Positions 37,322 to 49,950 of a stretch of 64,000 nucleotides of DNA are shown piece by piece. Every line of letters starts with the position of its first letter. Position 1 is the stretch's first letter. This DNA comes from Sphagnum compactum (Eukaryota; Bryophyta; Sphagnopsida; Sphagnales): NCBI GenBank assembly GCA_965153455.1, contig OZ234497.1, forward strand, positions 19,709,872 through 19,773,871, read 5' to 3'. The translations under genes were made by a program, and so were the position numbers. The notes beneath the pieces were generated by a model. That model was not told the origin of the DNA and did not search any database. It saw only the letters and a list, made by a program, of their open reading frames with translations.

Positions 37322-37970
37322 TTCTGCGTCGCCTTTTCTGTGACTTTTGGACTCTGCATATGATCATGAAATACAATCCTTAAAAGTGCAATTAATGTCC
37401 AAAACACATGAGAAAGCACTAAAAAATTAAGTCCTGTAAGTTTGTACGAACACGAACTCATGTATTCACTGGACTATGTTTTGGCATTTCCAGATCGCAA
37501 GCGAAACTCCAGCTCGAACTCCAAATTAAGAATCCCCATTTCGTGGGTAATATTAAGCTATGGAAGAAAGCTCTTCTGCCGGGAATGCACATCCGGTAGG
37601 ACTGTACAACTCCTCTTCCATAGCTGCAAGCGTCTCCTAAAGAAAAATATTACAGTTCCCAACCGTTGACAGGACATGAATCTACACATTAACATATCAC
37701 AATCGCATGCATGTACTCCATGCCGAGTCACGTTGGGTTGTCTTGCTAATTATAACTTCTTATGGTTGTAAGAAATAGGCTGCAATGTTCTTGCGATCAA
37801 TTGAATTAATCGAAAGAGATCCTAAACTGGCAGTACCATGCCTTGCATCTGAATATAGTAGCTGTGGACTGGAAATGCACATATAATAGCATTGCAACTA
37901 TATACACGGCTCTTATACTCTTTCTCTCTGCATGCAGAAGAGCGTGCCCTGTAAGAGTGTAGTATATTGT

Positions 37971-38365
37971 GATCTGCATGGATCGAGAATGTGACTGATT
38001 TCTAATCATTTTGTTTCTGTATCCATGGACCTCGAAACACAGCTGTCCAGATTCACTCTCACACACGCTGGGCATGAATAGCAGGCACAGTGGACAGGCT
38101 AGTATGCGATCTGCATAGATAGCGAATATAATGGATTTCACATAGTCTCTATGCCTTTTCTTTCTGTATCCATGCATGGACCTCCCGGGAAACACAACTG
38201 TACTCACGATTCTCTCACACAAACTGGGCATGAAGAGCGGGGGCACGGTGGACAAGTCTAGTGCTTGATCTGCATAGATATCGTGAATGTAACGGATTTC
38301 CAGTCTGAATGCATTTGGTTTCAGCTATATCCATAGACAAGCTCGAAACACAAATCATGTCAAAG
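37971..38365. repeat. Three-copy tandem repeat (137-159 bp) inside the RNase 5' intron
   Basis: GATCTGCATRGAT marks unit starts at 37,971, 38,108 and 38,267. Each unit also carries TATCCATRGAC, CGAAACACA-like and, in the first two, CACACRMRCTGGGCATGAA. Units are diverged, so the array is not recent. Confidence 0.8.
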
Positions 38366-38484
38366 GCTTGAGAGAAGGTCTACTGCAAGCTCAACTAGTA
38401 TGGAGGAGAAATGATCAAAACATTAATGCCAAGACAACAGGAATGAGATCACAAGCGATGCAAGACAACTAGGACTCATGAGAT

Positions 38485-38486
<2 letters not shown>

Positions 38487-38518
<32 letters not shown>
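38487..38518. repeat. (GA)n microsatellite
   Basis: About sixteen GA units in a row (CT-type on the transcribed strand). It sits within the predicted 5'UTR intron of the RNase-like gene, near its donor. Such tracts are common near plant transcription starts. Confidence 0.9.
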
Positions 38519-38520
<2 letters not shown>

Positions 38521-38665
38521 AAGGGAGTAGCTGGCGAGCGGCTAGCCTCATATTGCATTGAGATAGAAAAAAGGCACAAACCTTTCAGAAATTTGAAGAG
38601 AAACCCGAAGTTGGGAGTATTGCACACTAGCGAGCTGATGTTTTCACAGTCCACCCCTCCCCACT

Positions 38666-38673
38666 CTTTTATA
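38666..38673 (-). promoter_or_regulatory. TATA box of the RNase T2-like gene
   Basis: TATAAAAG on the - strand within GGTATAAAAGAGTGG. Transcription would begin about 30 bases downstream, near 38,637, just ahead of the predicted leader exon. Confidence 0.65.
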
Positions 38674-38819
38674 CCTTTAATCTCCTTACGGCTTGCATGA
38701 CTCGACCCTCATTGCAATTACACGAGGCACTCTCGGCGCACTTGACTGCAAAAGCTGCTCGATCCATTGGCTGCAACTGCAATCAAGTTGCCATATCTTC
38801 ATGTATGCCCATCTCCCAC

Positions 38820-38825
38820 CACGTG
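38820..38825. promoter_or_regulatory. G-box (CACGTG) upstream of the RNase T2-like gene
   Basis: CCACGTGT about 150 bases upstream of the TATA box. G-boxes with this flank bind plant bZIP/bHLH factors and often confer light, ABA or stress responses. Whether it acts here is inference. Confidence 0.4.
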
Positions 38826-41800
38826 TTTGCAGCAGATCCTTTCGTACAAAAAATGTAGACTGAATCAACGATGCAGATTCAAAGAAACCTTTTTTTTTTC
38901 GATGTCGAGACCCATCCCTGCTGCGGCGCAGCGCGTCGACGGCCCCATACACTTCTCCTCGCGACTCTGGAGGATGCCCATCTAGTTCTTGGATTAGATG
39001 CCGTGCAGGGCGTCAGCATTTTCTCTTTTTCTAGCAAAAAACAATTTCACCACATTTCTACTTGTATTTTAAAGGAAGGCGGGAGGGAAGAAGAGGGGGG
39101 GGGGGGGTGGGGGCGGGTTCATTTTTTGTACTAGCTTTTTACTTTTTTGATAGGTTGTAGAAACTAGAAACCTGTTGCCAGTTAATGCTAAATCCCTAGT
39201 CTTGGGATGCCCACATATCACTCGGCATCAGAAATTTGAAGAAAAAAAAGACACACTGATGATGATGAAGAATTGAAAATGATGATTTTCTTATAGGTTT
39301 TTTGATTTCTGGAGTTTGGAGCTTTTGGAAAATTTTGGGATTTGTACAATGTTACCAAAATCCTAAAATGATGCTAGAGATTACCCATTCGATCTGTATA
39401 GGTTTGTTGAGTTTCATAATTCAAAGCTAAATTTAAATTTAAAGGCTTACACTTAGTTTGGTCAACTAAGCATGAATGAATCAATGCTTCTCCTAGAACA
39501 ACATGAAGTCGAAAGTGTTGGTGATCTCAATTGGGTACCCATCGTATCCAGATAATATTGCAAACTCAATACTCAATGAAGATCCAAGTTGCAAGTGAGG
39601 AGACCCACATTCCCGAGTCATCACACCTCCTTGACATCGAATTCATCGGTGGGGTCTATAGACATTGAGCTCATACATGGGAAGCCCACTGAAGGATACT
39701 AGAATATCCAGCAGATAACCTTACTGACAAAAAAAGTATGTAGGCCATCACTGCAATGGCAGAGATATTGTAAGACCTGGCTAGTACACTATGGCCCAGA
39801 TCAGTCCTCTGTACAATGTTCTACATAAGCATAATTCACGTGTCACTTTACATCTCTTTAGAGGACAGAGGCTACAAGTATGTGCAAGAGTGTGAAGCTT
39901 CAAACAGTCATTATCGTCCAAAAAGAGATGAATTCAGGCTACAAGGCTTCCCATTGCAACTGGCACACCTAGATTCCAACACGAAGGAGCTTATTCAGGG
40001 TTGGGGTTCCAAAAAAGTGTGTCTCACTACCCAAAATAGAAAAGTGCACAGGATAATTTTAGATTTTTATAGTGTTTAGTATATTATAATTATGGTGTAC
40101 TATTAAAATATTTAGAAACCAAGCTTAGAAAAATTTAATAATTATTAAATTTTTTATTAAAAAAAATTGAATCCTTGACCGATATATTTTCAATTTTTTA
40201 TAGATGAATGCAAAAGAAATGAATAGAAAGATGCAATTGATTTCAAAAAAATTGTACAAAAAGAAATCTTGCTTCCTTTTATGCAACTGCATGCTTACTT
40301 GGTCAATTTGATGAAAAAATAAATATATGAAATTTTCAAAGTTTTGAAATTTTGATACAAAGAATTGCCATGGAAATGATTCCTTTATTAAATCACGGAG
40401 GTAATTTTTTATATACATTAGGTTCAAAATTCTAACTTGAGATGCAAGTCACATGTGTAGGAAATGCTCATGCAAAAAAACATGTTTAATTGATTTTTAA
40501 AATCATTTTGGCATTTTTACGTTTATATTTATAAATCAAAATATTCATACATAATTATATGCACATGTGAAAAATCACCACCATTGCATGGATGATCTTA
40601 TCTTAGACTATTCAATGTTTTTTACTTGAATTTTTTTCATGTAAATGTTATATATATAGAAAGTAGCTTTAGAAAATCTTGATTATTTTTTCCTTTTTTT
40701 GGTACCCCAACTATGAATGGACCTTCAGTTATGATTAAAAAAAATGGCAACTATGGTAATCCAAATTATCCATCTAATTATGTTTTCATTTTTTAAAGGA
40801 AGAACCATGACACAATTGACTAATTTTGGACATTTATTACCCTATCTTGTAAGAATTCCAAAACCAGTCCATATTTTTCAATTTCAAAATTCTAGTATTT
40901 ATATTTGGAGAATATATGTTATAGTTTTTTTATGTAGATTTCTTTTTATTCAAGTTGAGCATTTTAATTCAACAACAAATTTGGCATAATGATGATTTTA
41001 TGGCATGTTAATACATGACAGTTTACAAAAACTTGCAATGTGACACAAAAAGTGATCCACTTTATCATACATCCACCTTAATATGTAAATTAATATTAAT
41101 AATCTAAAATATTGATTTAATAAATAAAATAATTGCAATGAATGAAGTAATAATGAAATAAAACATTAAGAGTGATGAATGGGCTACCAATTTAGAGGTG
41201 GTGAAAATCATGTAGACTATAATGATGAAATGTATATCAAGTGTTCTCTTCAAACTCATGAACTTTTGTATTATTCCATCTTAGAATCTTATGACTAAAT
41301 TATAATGAAGCATACTTGAATATTTTTAGCTTTAGGCTTATTAAAATCAGAAAATTTAAATGAGTATCAAATATTGAAATTGGATGCAAAAAATATATGG
41401 TGGTTGAAATATGTGAAATATATTAAAATTTTTAATAATAATAATAAGGTGGGAAAAAACAAATTATTTTCACTTAATACGTGCCAATGTTTGTTTAACA
41501 CAAGTAGTTTGGAATTTTAACACTAAATGTCCCCCCCCCCGCTTTTAGGATGGAAATGAAAGGAAATGCCACCACTTTAGGCATTTAAAGCTTGAGCTTT
41601 AAAAGTTTAAACCTTTAGGAGTTCCATGTATTGCTAGGTTAAACTCTATACAAATATTACCTATGTGCTCTAAATTAAGCTTCACACTACTTAGATACAC
41701 TAGATTTGCATATAGTTATGTCCTTTTCAAACCATGGAACAATGTTGTTTTCCACATTGCCTTCCATCTTTGTGACATCTCTAGGCTTGGAAATTGTAAT

Positions 41801-43845
41801 CAACCTCTTTTAAACATTTGTCATAATTAATACTATATTACATGTCCAATGTGTAATTACTGGAATGTCATGCCATCAAACCACATCTCTCACCTAAGCT
41901 CAATCTTTGCAACCTAAAGCATTGTTCATAAAATCTTGTTTTCTAGAGTCTATGGCTTCAAATGGTCCATTTTGTATGTAATGTTATTATTATGATTTTC
42001 AAATAAAAATAATTTCAATACCTTTTCAAAAAATAGCTTTCTTTTCATAATAATTATCTCATTCATTTCCATTGTACACAGACATAAGAACCCACAATAT
42101 TTGGAAAAATCAAATTTGAAGTTGTCATCAATAATGAACTAATGGGAACATTTAAGGGAAATAAAAGGGGGAGAATGAGGATTTGTTTAGTTTGGAACCT
42201 TGTTCAACAATTACATTCATGGTCATAAAGTTGAAATTTAAAGATTAATTTAACTATTAGAATACGTTTTTTTTTAAAACAAAATGCATAAGCCAAAATC
42301 CCTAATCCATGACTAGGTTGGTAGTCATATAAGACATCCATTTGTTCTTATCTTTTAATCTTCATGTTTTTTTCTTGTCATGAACTGATTATTTGCAATT
42401 TTAATTTTGAAAGAATGAGAGACAAGTACAAGATAAAATTTTGTAAGAAATAATATCAACACCCATTTTTGTTCTTAAAGTTTTTGAGTGATTTTCATTG
42501 CCTATCAAAATAGATTCGATAAAAGCCAATTGAGCGTTAGTTTACAATTTATCTTCTATTTGAATTTTTGAAAATTCAAAATTTTTGTTTGATTATTTTT
42601 TTCTTTACAAATTTTTCTTTATTTTGTGATCTCTAATTTTATTTGGTAAATAAATTTTATTTTCCACTTCCTTTCTAGATTCCACTTAGACATTTTTTTG
42701 AATGGTCTTACAATCCCCAAGAATAGATGTTAAACTAAGCAATGGGTTTTGCTTGCCTCAACATAATGAAGAAAAAATGTTGAACCAAAGCAAGTTATTA
42801 AACCTATTGGGCAAGGTTTTTACTAATCTTCATAAAAACCAAGTCATACAATGTGCCAATGGAAAAGCTATTATTCTTTTCCAATTGTAGGTTTTTTGGT
42901 TTTCATTTAATTGTTGGGTGAAACCATGGTCAAAAGAGCCAAGGGTGCCAAGGTAAAAGTCCTTTTCCAAAGACTACACATGACATGTGTCATTTCTGTG
43001 TTGGTTTATAACTTTAAATTTTGTATTTTAGAAACCTAGTTTAACACTACATGTTAGATATAAATACGTTTTCACTACAAATTGATTTTATATTATATAT
43101 ATTATTGCATGCATGCCCTCTATCACATAAATATGAACAAGTTTTGTTAAGGTCACATTTTTAGAATCCATAATTTTGAAGGTCAAAAACACATTTGAAT
43201 CAAATGTGTTCAAATCGGTTATAAAAACAAATTTCATTAGTTCAAGTCTTTTTGCCCTTTTAATCATCAATGTTAAAATCCTCTTCAATGTTTAGGAGGA
43301 ATGGTGCACATTTGGTAAAAGAAAAGGACATTTGAAAAAAATAAGGATTGTTCACTCTTGATGTTTGAGTGTTTTAAACATGCAAAAACATTTTTTATTT
43401 GTGTTAATCTTTGAGCACATAAATTTCACAATTAATGGAAAATATTCCAAAAACTTTTATGACAATCCAAATTATTATGTTTTCCTTGTGATCTTTCAAA
43501 CATATAAAAATGCAATTTGAGGAATGTCCACTCACTTGGATGACTCCTTTGACTATGTTTTACCTCTATTATGTGTGATAATGTTTTGTAAGTTTCATTA
43601 CTTAAGAAACTTCCTATTTATACATGAAAAGGTGAAAATTGGCAGTAATATTTGTAATGTGGAAAACATGAATCAAGAAAGATTTAGCATTTTTCATTAG
43701 TTCCTTTATGGAACTAATATAAACCTCCATAAGCCCATTTGAAAACATGGCAAGCATGTTAAGTGGATTGATTTAAATAGTACTTAGATATGTGTATGTC
43801 AAAAAATCCAAGTAGATTCCTTACTTCCTTAAACTCTTGACCTGT
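38826..43845. other. AT-rich intergenic DNA
   Basis: No gene. A purine tract rich in G (39,075-39,115) and a poly-C run at about 41,531-41,540 stand out. Several 60-90-codon frames are AT-driven and have no domain. No bounded transposon recognised. Confidence 0.35.
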
Positions 43846-44755
43846 CATTACAACGGAATGTGATTTTTCTCACACAAAAAACCATGGCTCATGATACATG
43901 TGAAGTAAAATTTGTAATTTCATCTATTACATTGTATAATATGTGATGTTTATTGTGGTTTATATTACATTAAAATGATATTTTTAACATTAAGTCATGG
44001 CACATATTGTCATTTTAATGTAATATATGTCACAATAAAGTATATTCTAATTAGTTACTAAATGTAATCACATTAATAAGAGCCAAAGCATGTGATAAAA
44101 ATTTGAGATGGATCTAATGAAAATTAAATATTAAAAACATTCATTAAACATCATAAGGACTTTTATTTTTGAGGAAGAAATGTTTAAACATGGCATATTT
44201 TGGGGAAGGTTCGTTAAATATATATTTACATAATAATATATTGAAACATTTTTTGATCAAAATTAATTATTTTTCAACTTTAAAATGGAATTTTTAAAAA
44301 TATTTTGAAAATATTTCAAGTTAAGTGATCACCTAAAAGACATCCTTGACTCCTATTAGGATATTTGGACCTCAACCAAATATTATTGTGCAAAAATTCG
44401 CTCAGATGCTAAAAAATTGTTGAAATGACAACCCTTACAAAGGTCTTTGTTTTGTAATTGTTTTCAAAAATCACCAAAAAAGAAAAGGTTTTGAATTGGG
44501 TTTTGAATTAGATTTAAAGCGCATGCTCCTGCAAGTTGTCAAACAATAGCAACATTACAAAGAAATTTTACTTTCCTACCTATCTTGTAACCAAATCTGA
44601 TTAGACAATCTCGTGGATGGTTGCCAGTGTGGGTACACCAGAAAAGTGAAAAAAAAATTCCAAGATTGTAATGGATGAAGCCATGAAGTTTACCTCACAC
44701 ACTTGTGAAGAGCCACTGCTTTTTATGTGAGAAAAATCCACATTCTCTTGTGATG
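43846..44755. mobile_element. CACTA-like non-autonomous element 2
   Basis: The best preserved copy, 910 bp. Left end: CATTACAACGGAATGTGA then TTTTTCTCACACAAAAAACC. Right end, on the other strand: CATCACAAGAGAATGTGGA then TTTTTCTCACATAAAAAGC. The 3-mer TGT lies directly outside both ends (43,843-43,845 and 44,756-44,758), the target-site length of CACTA elements. A subterminal hairpin spans 43,949-44,039. There is no transposase frame, so it was mobilised by a relative elsewhere. Confidence 0.75.
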
Positions 44756-46080
44756 TGTGGAGTGTTTTACAGAAATTTGTTTTGGAGTGCCCAACTTTGG
44801 AGGTGTTCCAGTTGCCTCTTCTTCTACCATATTATCTCCAGCTAGATTTTTAGTCCTGGATGTGAATGGTATAGACATATGTAGACAAAAACCTGGAGGA
44901 CCACTTGGGTGCTTCTCCCATATTCTCACCATAATGTGTGTGTGTGTGTGTGTGTGCACACGTGCATGCGTGCATGCAATTCCATGCTTGAGACTTTTGT
45001 AAACATGAACCTCATGGTTTAAAAAAGACAGAGTCGTCCTAGAAACCTTAAAAAAACAAAGACAAAGAAGTTCTAGATGACCACCACCGTCCATCAATCC
45101 ACCATTGCTATATGGGCCACACCGTCTAATATTTTGCCAACCCATAAGAAAACAAATTGTCATCTAATTCACCATGTGTTGTCTAAATTCATACATGCAT
45201 TGGAACCAACTCTAGTTCTTGAAACTTTATGTACTCCTTCCCCATAGTGGGTTATGGAAAACGGGCCAATTTGCAACCCCTTTGAGAGCACATCCACCAA
45301 GAGCACTATTTTGGCCTGTACATAGTGATCGCTTACTACATTGTGGCCCATAGCTCCAATTTTAGATCATAGCATCCAGAATATCTAAGGTTGTGGAGCA
45401 CAATTTTTAATAATTTTGAATGTGGAATTAATAGATGGACTCAATCCCAATAAAGATAGATAGACCATAACACACAAACAACATTATATAGATAAATAAA
45501 CAAGGGGTGTGTCACACTGTGGCCTTGCCCTTTCCATTAAAATGTATCTCAAGGCAAAAGAGAATTATGAAAACTCAAATATTTCACCATGAAAAAATAT
45601 AAACTTCAAGAAATCATGTAAAAGAAATTCCAAAATCCTTCAAGATATTATAACTCTATAACTAATCTCAAGTTTCAACACAAGGCAAATATCATCTTTC
45701 AAAAATCCTCATATAAAAATAGACCTATTATTATTACCTAGGGGCCAAAATCCCTTAAGCTACTATACTCTATAATGAATCTAAACACAATATCCTTGCC
45801 TTGGTAGGCAAGGCCAACAAATAAATAACAGTGCTTTAGCTTACAGCTTAAATCTTCTTTCTATCATTGCCCTTACCTCCCAAAGCACTTGAGTGGGTAG
45901 ATTTTGGCATTTTGTGGTTGCATTGTCCTAGAAAAGGTGAACAACTGTCTAATCCAAATGTGGTGGGCCTTTCAACCAAAACAAGTGTAATTTTTCATCA
46001 ATTCCATAAGATTTTCCCAAGTAATTATGTTATCAAATATTTTACTTAAAAACAAATAGATATTTGAGCATATTTATCTA
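44756..46080. other. Intergenic DNA
   Basis: A (GT)n tract of about ten units lies at 44,937-44,957 and produces spurious Thr-His or Cys-Val frames. No gene recognised. Confidence 0.35.
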
Positions 46081-47645
46081 CACTATAACACAATGTTCAC
46101 ACAATAGCACCTTGGCTCATAATACATGTGTGAGAAAAACTTTGTTGTTTCATCCATTACAATGTACGATATGTATTTATTGCGGCATATAGTACATTAA
46201 AATTGTAATTTGGCATTGAAGTTTGATATTTGTGTAATATATGCCACAACTTAATGTCAAACTATTAAAACCCATGGCTGGGTGAAAAGTTTTGGATTAA
46301 TAGAAAATTGTCAATTTAGAACATTTGAAACTTAAGTATAATTGGTACATTTTAAAAATATCCACACATTAACTCTTATTTCATTATTTATACCAATGCT
46401 TTATACAATTTAATTAATTAAAAGAATAAAATAATAGATTATTACAATGACAAAAATCTATGGTGATATTTAAAATCATTGTACATGAAAAATAATTGTA
46501 ATTACTTTTATCAATATAAATTTATAATCATTTAAAATATATATTGAATTTTATTTTAATAATTAAATTAATAATCAAATTAAAATTTTATGATCACAAA
46601 TTTAATATTTGAGCAAGGTTTGAAATTGAATCAAATCCCTTTTCCCCCCTTTTTATTACCCTCATATGTTCCCACTAGTGGGTACCCGTGACCTTTGGAC
46701 ATTGTGAAGTCCCCTGGTTTCTTTAAACCAAGAGAGACACACACAAAGGCGCAAAGCAACTATTTTTATTTTTATTTTATTTATTTTTGTGACAAAAATT
46801 CGTTGAAAAGTCCCCCATGAAAACATACATGGTGAAGCGAGCATTTTGAAAAATTTTCAAAAAAAATGGAAATTTTTCAAAAATAAAAATAAATCTTCAC
46901 ATAAAAAGAGTTTCCCATAAAAAAAAGATATTTCAGGCCAGGTGTCTCTTCGCCACCACAACCCGCACCTGGCGCTGGAACATTTCAGGCCAGTTGCAGC
47001 TCATTTCGAGACCTCGACTAGGCCGGTCGATTCTGCCAAACCCCCTTCCCAAGCCCGGTCTGTGCCTCATTTTGGGACCTCTTTTCGAGACCTTGACCAG
47101 GATCTCGACCAGGCCGGCCAATTCTGCCAAACCCCCTTCCCAAGCCCGATCTGTGCCTCATTTCGGGACCTTGTTTCGGGACCTCGATCAGGCCGGCCGG
47201 TTTTGCCAAACCCCCTTCCCAAGCCCCGTCACAAACAGACAAGTGAATTAATATATAAGATGTGACTCTTGATAGTTTGTCATTATTTATGTCAATCTCA
47301 ATTTTGATGTTACTAAATAACATGGACATGAAAAAGGCACATTTCAAATGTTCCAATATGCATTTTCATAGTCATGTAGATCAATAAGGGAAAGGAATGA
47401 AGTTACTAGGCTTGGGAGAGGTACTTATTTTATTTGATAGTTCATAGTAATCATTGTGGAATATATTAATTTTGAATAGTATAATTACATCATTGCATAA
47501 ATGGTTTGAAGCCATAGACTATGGATAAATCCAAAATAATTATTATAATATATATGTCACAATTGAACACATTATACATTTTCATGGATGAAACCACAAA
47601 GTTTACCTCACACATGTGTCGTGAGCCACATTTTATTGTGTCAAA
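46081..47645. mobile_element. CACTA-like non-autonomous element 3, right end eroded
   Basis: The left end starts CACTATAACACAATG and continues GGCTCATAATACATGTGTGAG and CATCCATTACAATGTA, the arm seen in elements 1 and 2. The matching inverted arm is at about 47,590-47,645 (GATGAAACCACAAAG, CTCACACATGTGTCGTGAG). The last bases do not end in GTAGTG, so the right boundary is approximate. A GC-rich triplication lies inside. Confidence 0.5.
47003..47225. repeat. GC-rich three-copy tandem repeat inside CACTA-like element 3
   Basis: The block TTCTGCCAAACCCCCTTCCC with CAGGCCGGYC before it occurs three times. CCTCATTTYGGGACCT spacers make units of about 65-90 bp. CpG-rich in an AT-rich setting. The frames that run through it (including a 107-codon one on the + strand) merely translate the repeat. 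Confidence 0.85.
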
Positions 47646-49616
47646 AAAAAATGTTGGGCTAACATATAAATCAACTCCTAAGATCAATAATCATATCAAC
47701 AATTGTATCAAATACCATACCAGCCTAATATCAAATTATGTTCATATATTCTCCCTAAATCATTATCGTAATATTTGGCCGAGTTCAACACACGTGTCAA
47801 ATAATTTATTTATTTTAAAATTTAAGACTCATCATGTGAGTTTTTAATTAATTTTTTTTCACATATAACAAATTTTAATATTAAATTCTAACTCAATTTT
47901 AGAGTTCACTTATTGTCCTTGTGATCAGTCTATTGAGAACTAATGTACATATTTATACTAGACCAGAGTTCAATTCCAGATTCTTGCAAACTAAATTTTT
48001 GAATTTTTTACAACAAGGTTAATTTTTTTCAAAAACTTTGAAAAAAATAATTTATTTAATTTATGCCAAAGTCATCCATGTACTACAATATACCCCATAT
48101 CAAATTTTATTTTTTTTGTTGAAAAAATACTAGTTTGATATTAAGATTTTTAATATTAGTCTAATATTTGATGCCATGCATTCATGCTCCTTTTTCCCCT
48201 GGCATGAGTCCTTAATCATCTTCTGGTATGCATACAATTGTGAAAGATATGACGACTTTCTCAAAATGTGCTTTTTCTTGGTGAGTTGATACCTTATTTC
48301 ACTTTCAACGATAATTTGTTGTAGTTATTACAACAACACCTTGTATATTTTTGTGGCTGATCATGTTTATGGTTATATTAAAAATGCATCATTAAAGGGG
48401 GCATTATTGATATAAGAATTATTATATATATTTACTCATATTAAGTGTTAATAAGATATATGTTGATATCATTGCATACCCATTCCACATCCTTCAATTA
48501 TATATATCATACCATAAATATCATAATTAAAAATGCTTCTACAGAATTATGCATATGATATCAAAATTTTGGAGAACCATAAATACTAGTATCAGGCTAG
48601 TATCACAAAGTGGTGATACCAGCTCAACACTGGGAAAAAAACCACATTCTATTGTAGTGTTATTATCTATTTTAGAGGATCATCCTTGTTAACATGAAAA
48701 CTATATTGCGAATATTGTGGAATATGCACAATAATTTGGATGAAGTTTGGGTCCTAAACAGTGTAACACTGAGTTTGGACTTGTAAACATGATTGGATAT
48801 AGGGCTCTCCCCAAGCACCAATAAAAGCCATTTATTATTGCTTTTGATTGGCTAGTCACAATGATTCCAGCCCATGTAATGGCATCTACATTCTCCTTCC
48901 TGTAAAACAGAAGTGAGAAGAGGAAATCATTTGCATGCTATTTTGGATGTGGTATACACTAGGTAATAGAGAATGTGGAATTGTTAGACAAGCTACATTT
49001 TGTAGGGAATAAATTCACCCAAATATTGTCCTGCCCAAGCTAGGCAACAATTATCTTCTGAACCTTCTAATTTCTCTCTTAGACTATTTCAAATCCCAAC
49101 TTGCAAAACCAAATTTGGAAATAAGGAGAAGAATTTTAGGAGATGGGAGGAGTGTTCCAAACTTATGTCACTGGATGGGGAAAAGTTAAAACACTAAACA
49201 AAAACACTACAAGCACCCCTAACTGATGCAAAAAGTGATCAATAGTGTTCAGCCCTGCATAGAACCACTTGGTTCTATCGTAAGGTTTGACTAATTTGAC
49301 CCGATGCATATATTAAATTTAAAAAATGATTGCTCCTATTTAGGATTGGAATCTTTGCTATAACATAAAGTGAAAATAGATTTTATTGATGTAGCAGCAT
49401 ATTATAGCAGACTCAAAAAATGTAACTAACTATTTTATGTAATTTTTAAATTTTTAACTTGATATTCTATGTAACTTCTTTTTACTATTGGTTTAAGGTT
49501 TCTCTTTTTTTTTTTCATCATTTTCTTTCCATTTCTTCTTTCTTCACTTTTGTTCATCTTTTTCATTTCAACAAATAGGATCACCATGGATCATAGAAGA
49601 AAAAAACAAAAATTAA
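47646..49616. other. AT-rich intergenic DNA with a CACTA end
   Basis: At 48,631-48,659 the text CCACATTCTATTGTAGTG is a right-hand CACTA terminus (CACTACAATAGAATGTGG on the other strand), but I found no matching left end, so it is a remnant or closes a nested insertion. No gene. Confidence 0.4.
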
Positions 49617-49950
49617 ATTCAACCAATCATGGTTATTTTGGCTAATGGATTAATGAACCTCATGCCCACCTTTTTGTAATTGTTAAATAAATTGGGAAAA
49701 AATTACATGTGAAAAAAATTTGACCAATCATGACTTTGTTGGACCATGGGCTAACAAACTTTGCACCCACCTTCCAAAAAAATTATTAAAAAAATTTGAG
49801 AAAAAATACAACAAAACATTTGTAGACAAATCATGACCTTTTTGGCTCAAAGTCTAACAAGTCACCTCTAAAAAACATTGTTTAAACAAATTGAGTTTGG
49901 ACCATCAAAATCTAACCAACCGTGGTTTTCTAAGTGGATGGTGAATGGAC
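49617..49950. repeat. ~100-bp tandem repeat, 3+ diverged copies
   Basis: CCAATCATGRYTTTTTGG followed by CTAAYRAAC and CACCCACCTT recurs at roughly 49,620, 49,722 and 49,827, with a partial fourth unit from about 49,911. Copies are strongly diverged. Confidence 0.6.

Larger units (their letters stand above)
37354..38581 (-). other. Predicted 5'UTR intron of the RNase T2-like gene
   Basis: On the - strand CTGAAAG|GTTTGT (38,582/38,581) and ATATGCAG|AGTCC (37,354/37,353) form a good donor and acceptor. Removing the 1.2-kb interval places a short leader exon 32 bases ahead of the ATG at 37,321. It contains a three-copy tandem repeat and a GA microsatellite. Confidence 0.6.

Noticed and set aside
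44757-45163. Open frames on both strands with Thr-His or Cys-Val runs
   Set aside because: Driven by the (GT)n microsatellite.
46942-47265. 107-codon open frame rich in P, S and R
   Set aside because: It is a translation of the GC-rich triplication in all frames and on both strands; no domain.
46081-48659. One single CACTA element spanning both the 46.08-kb left end and the 48.66-kb right end
   Set aside because: Flanking trinucleotides differ (CTA and TTT) and a better matching inverted arm lies at 47.6 kb; nesting cannot be excluded.
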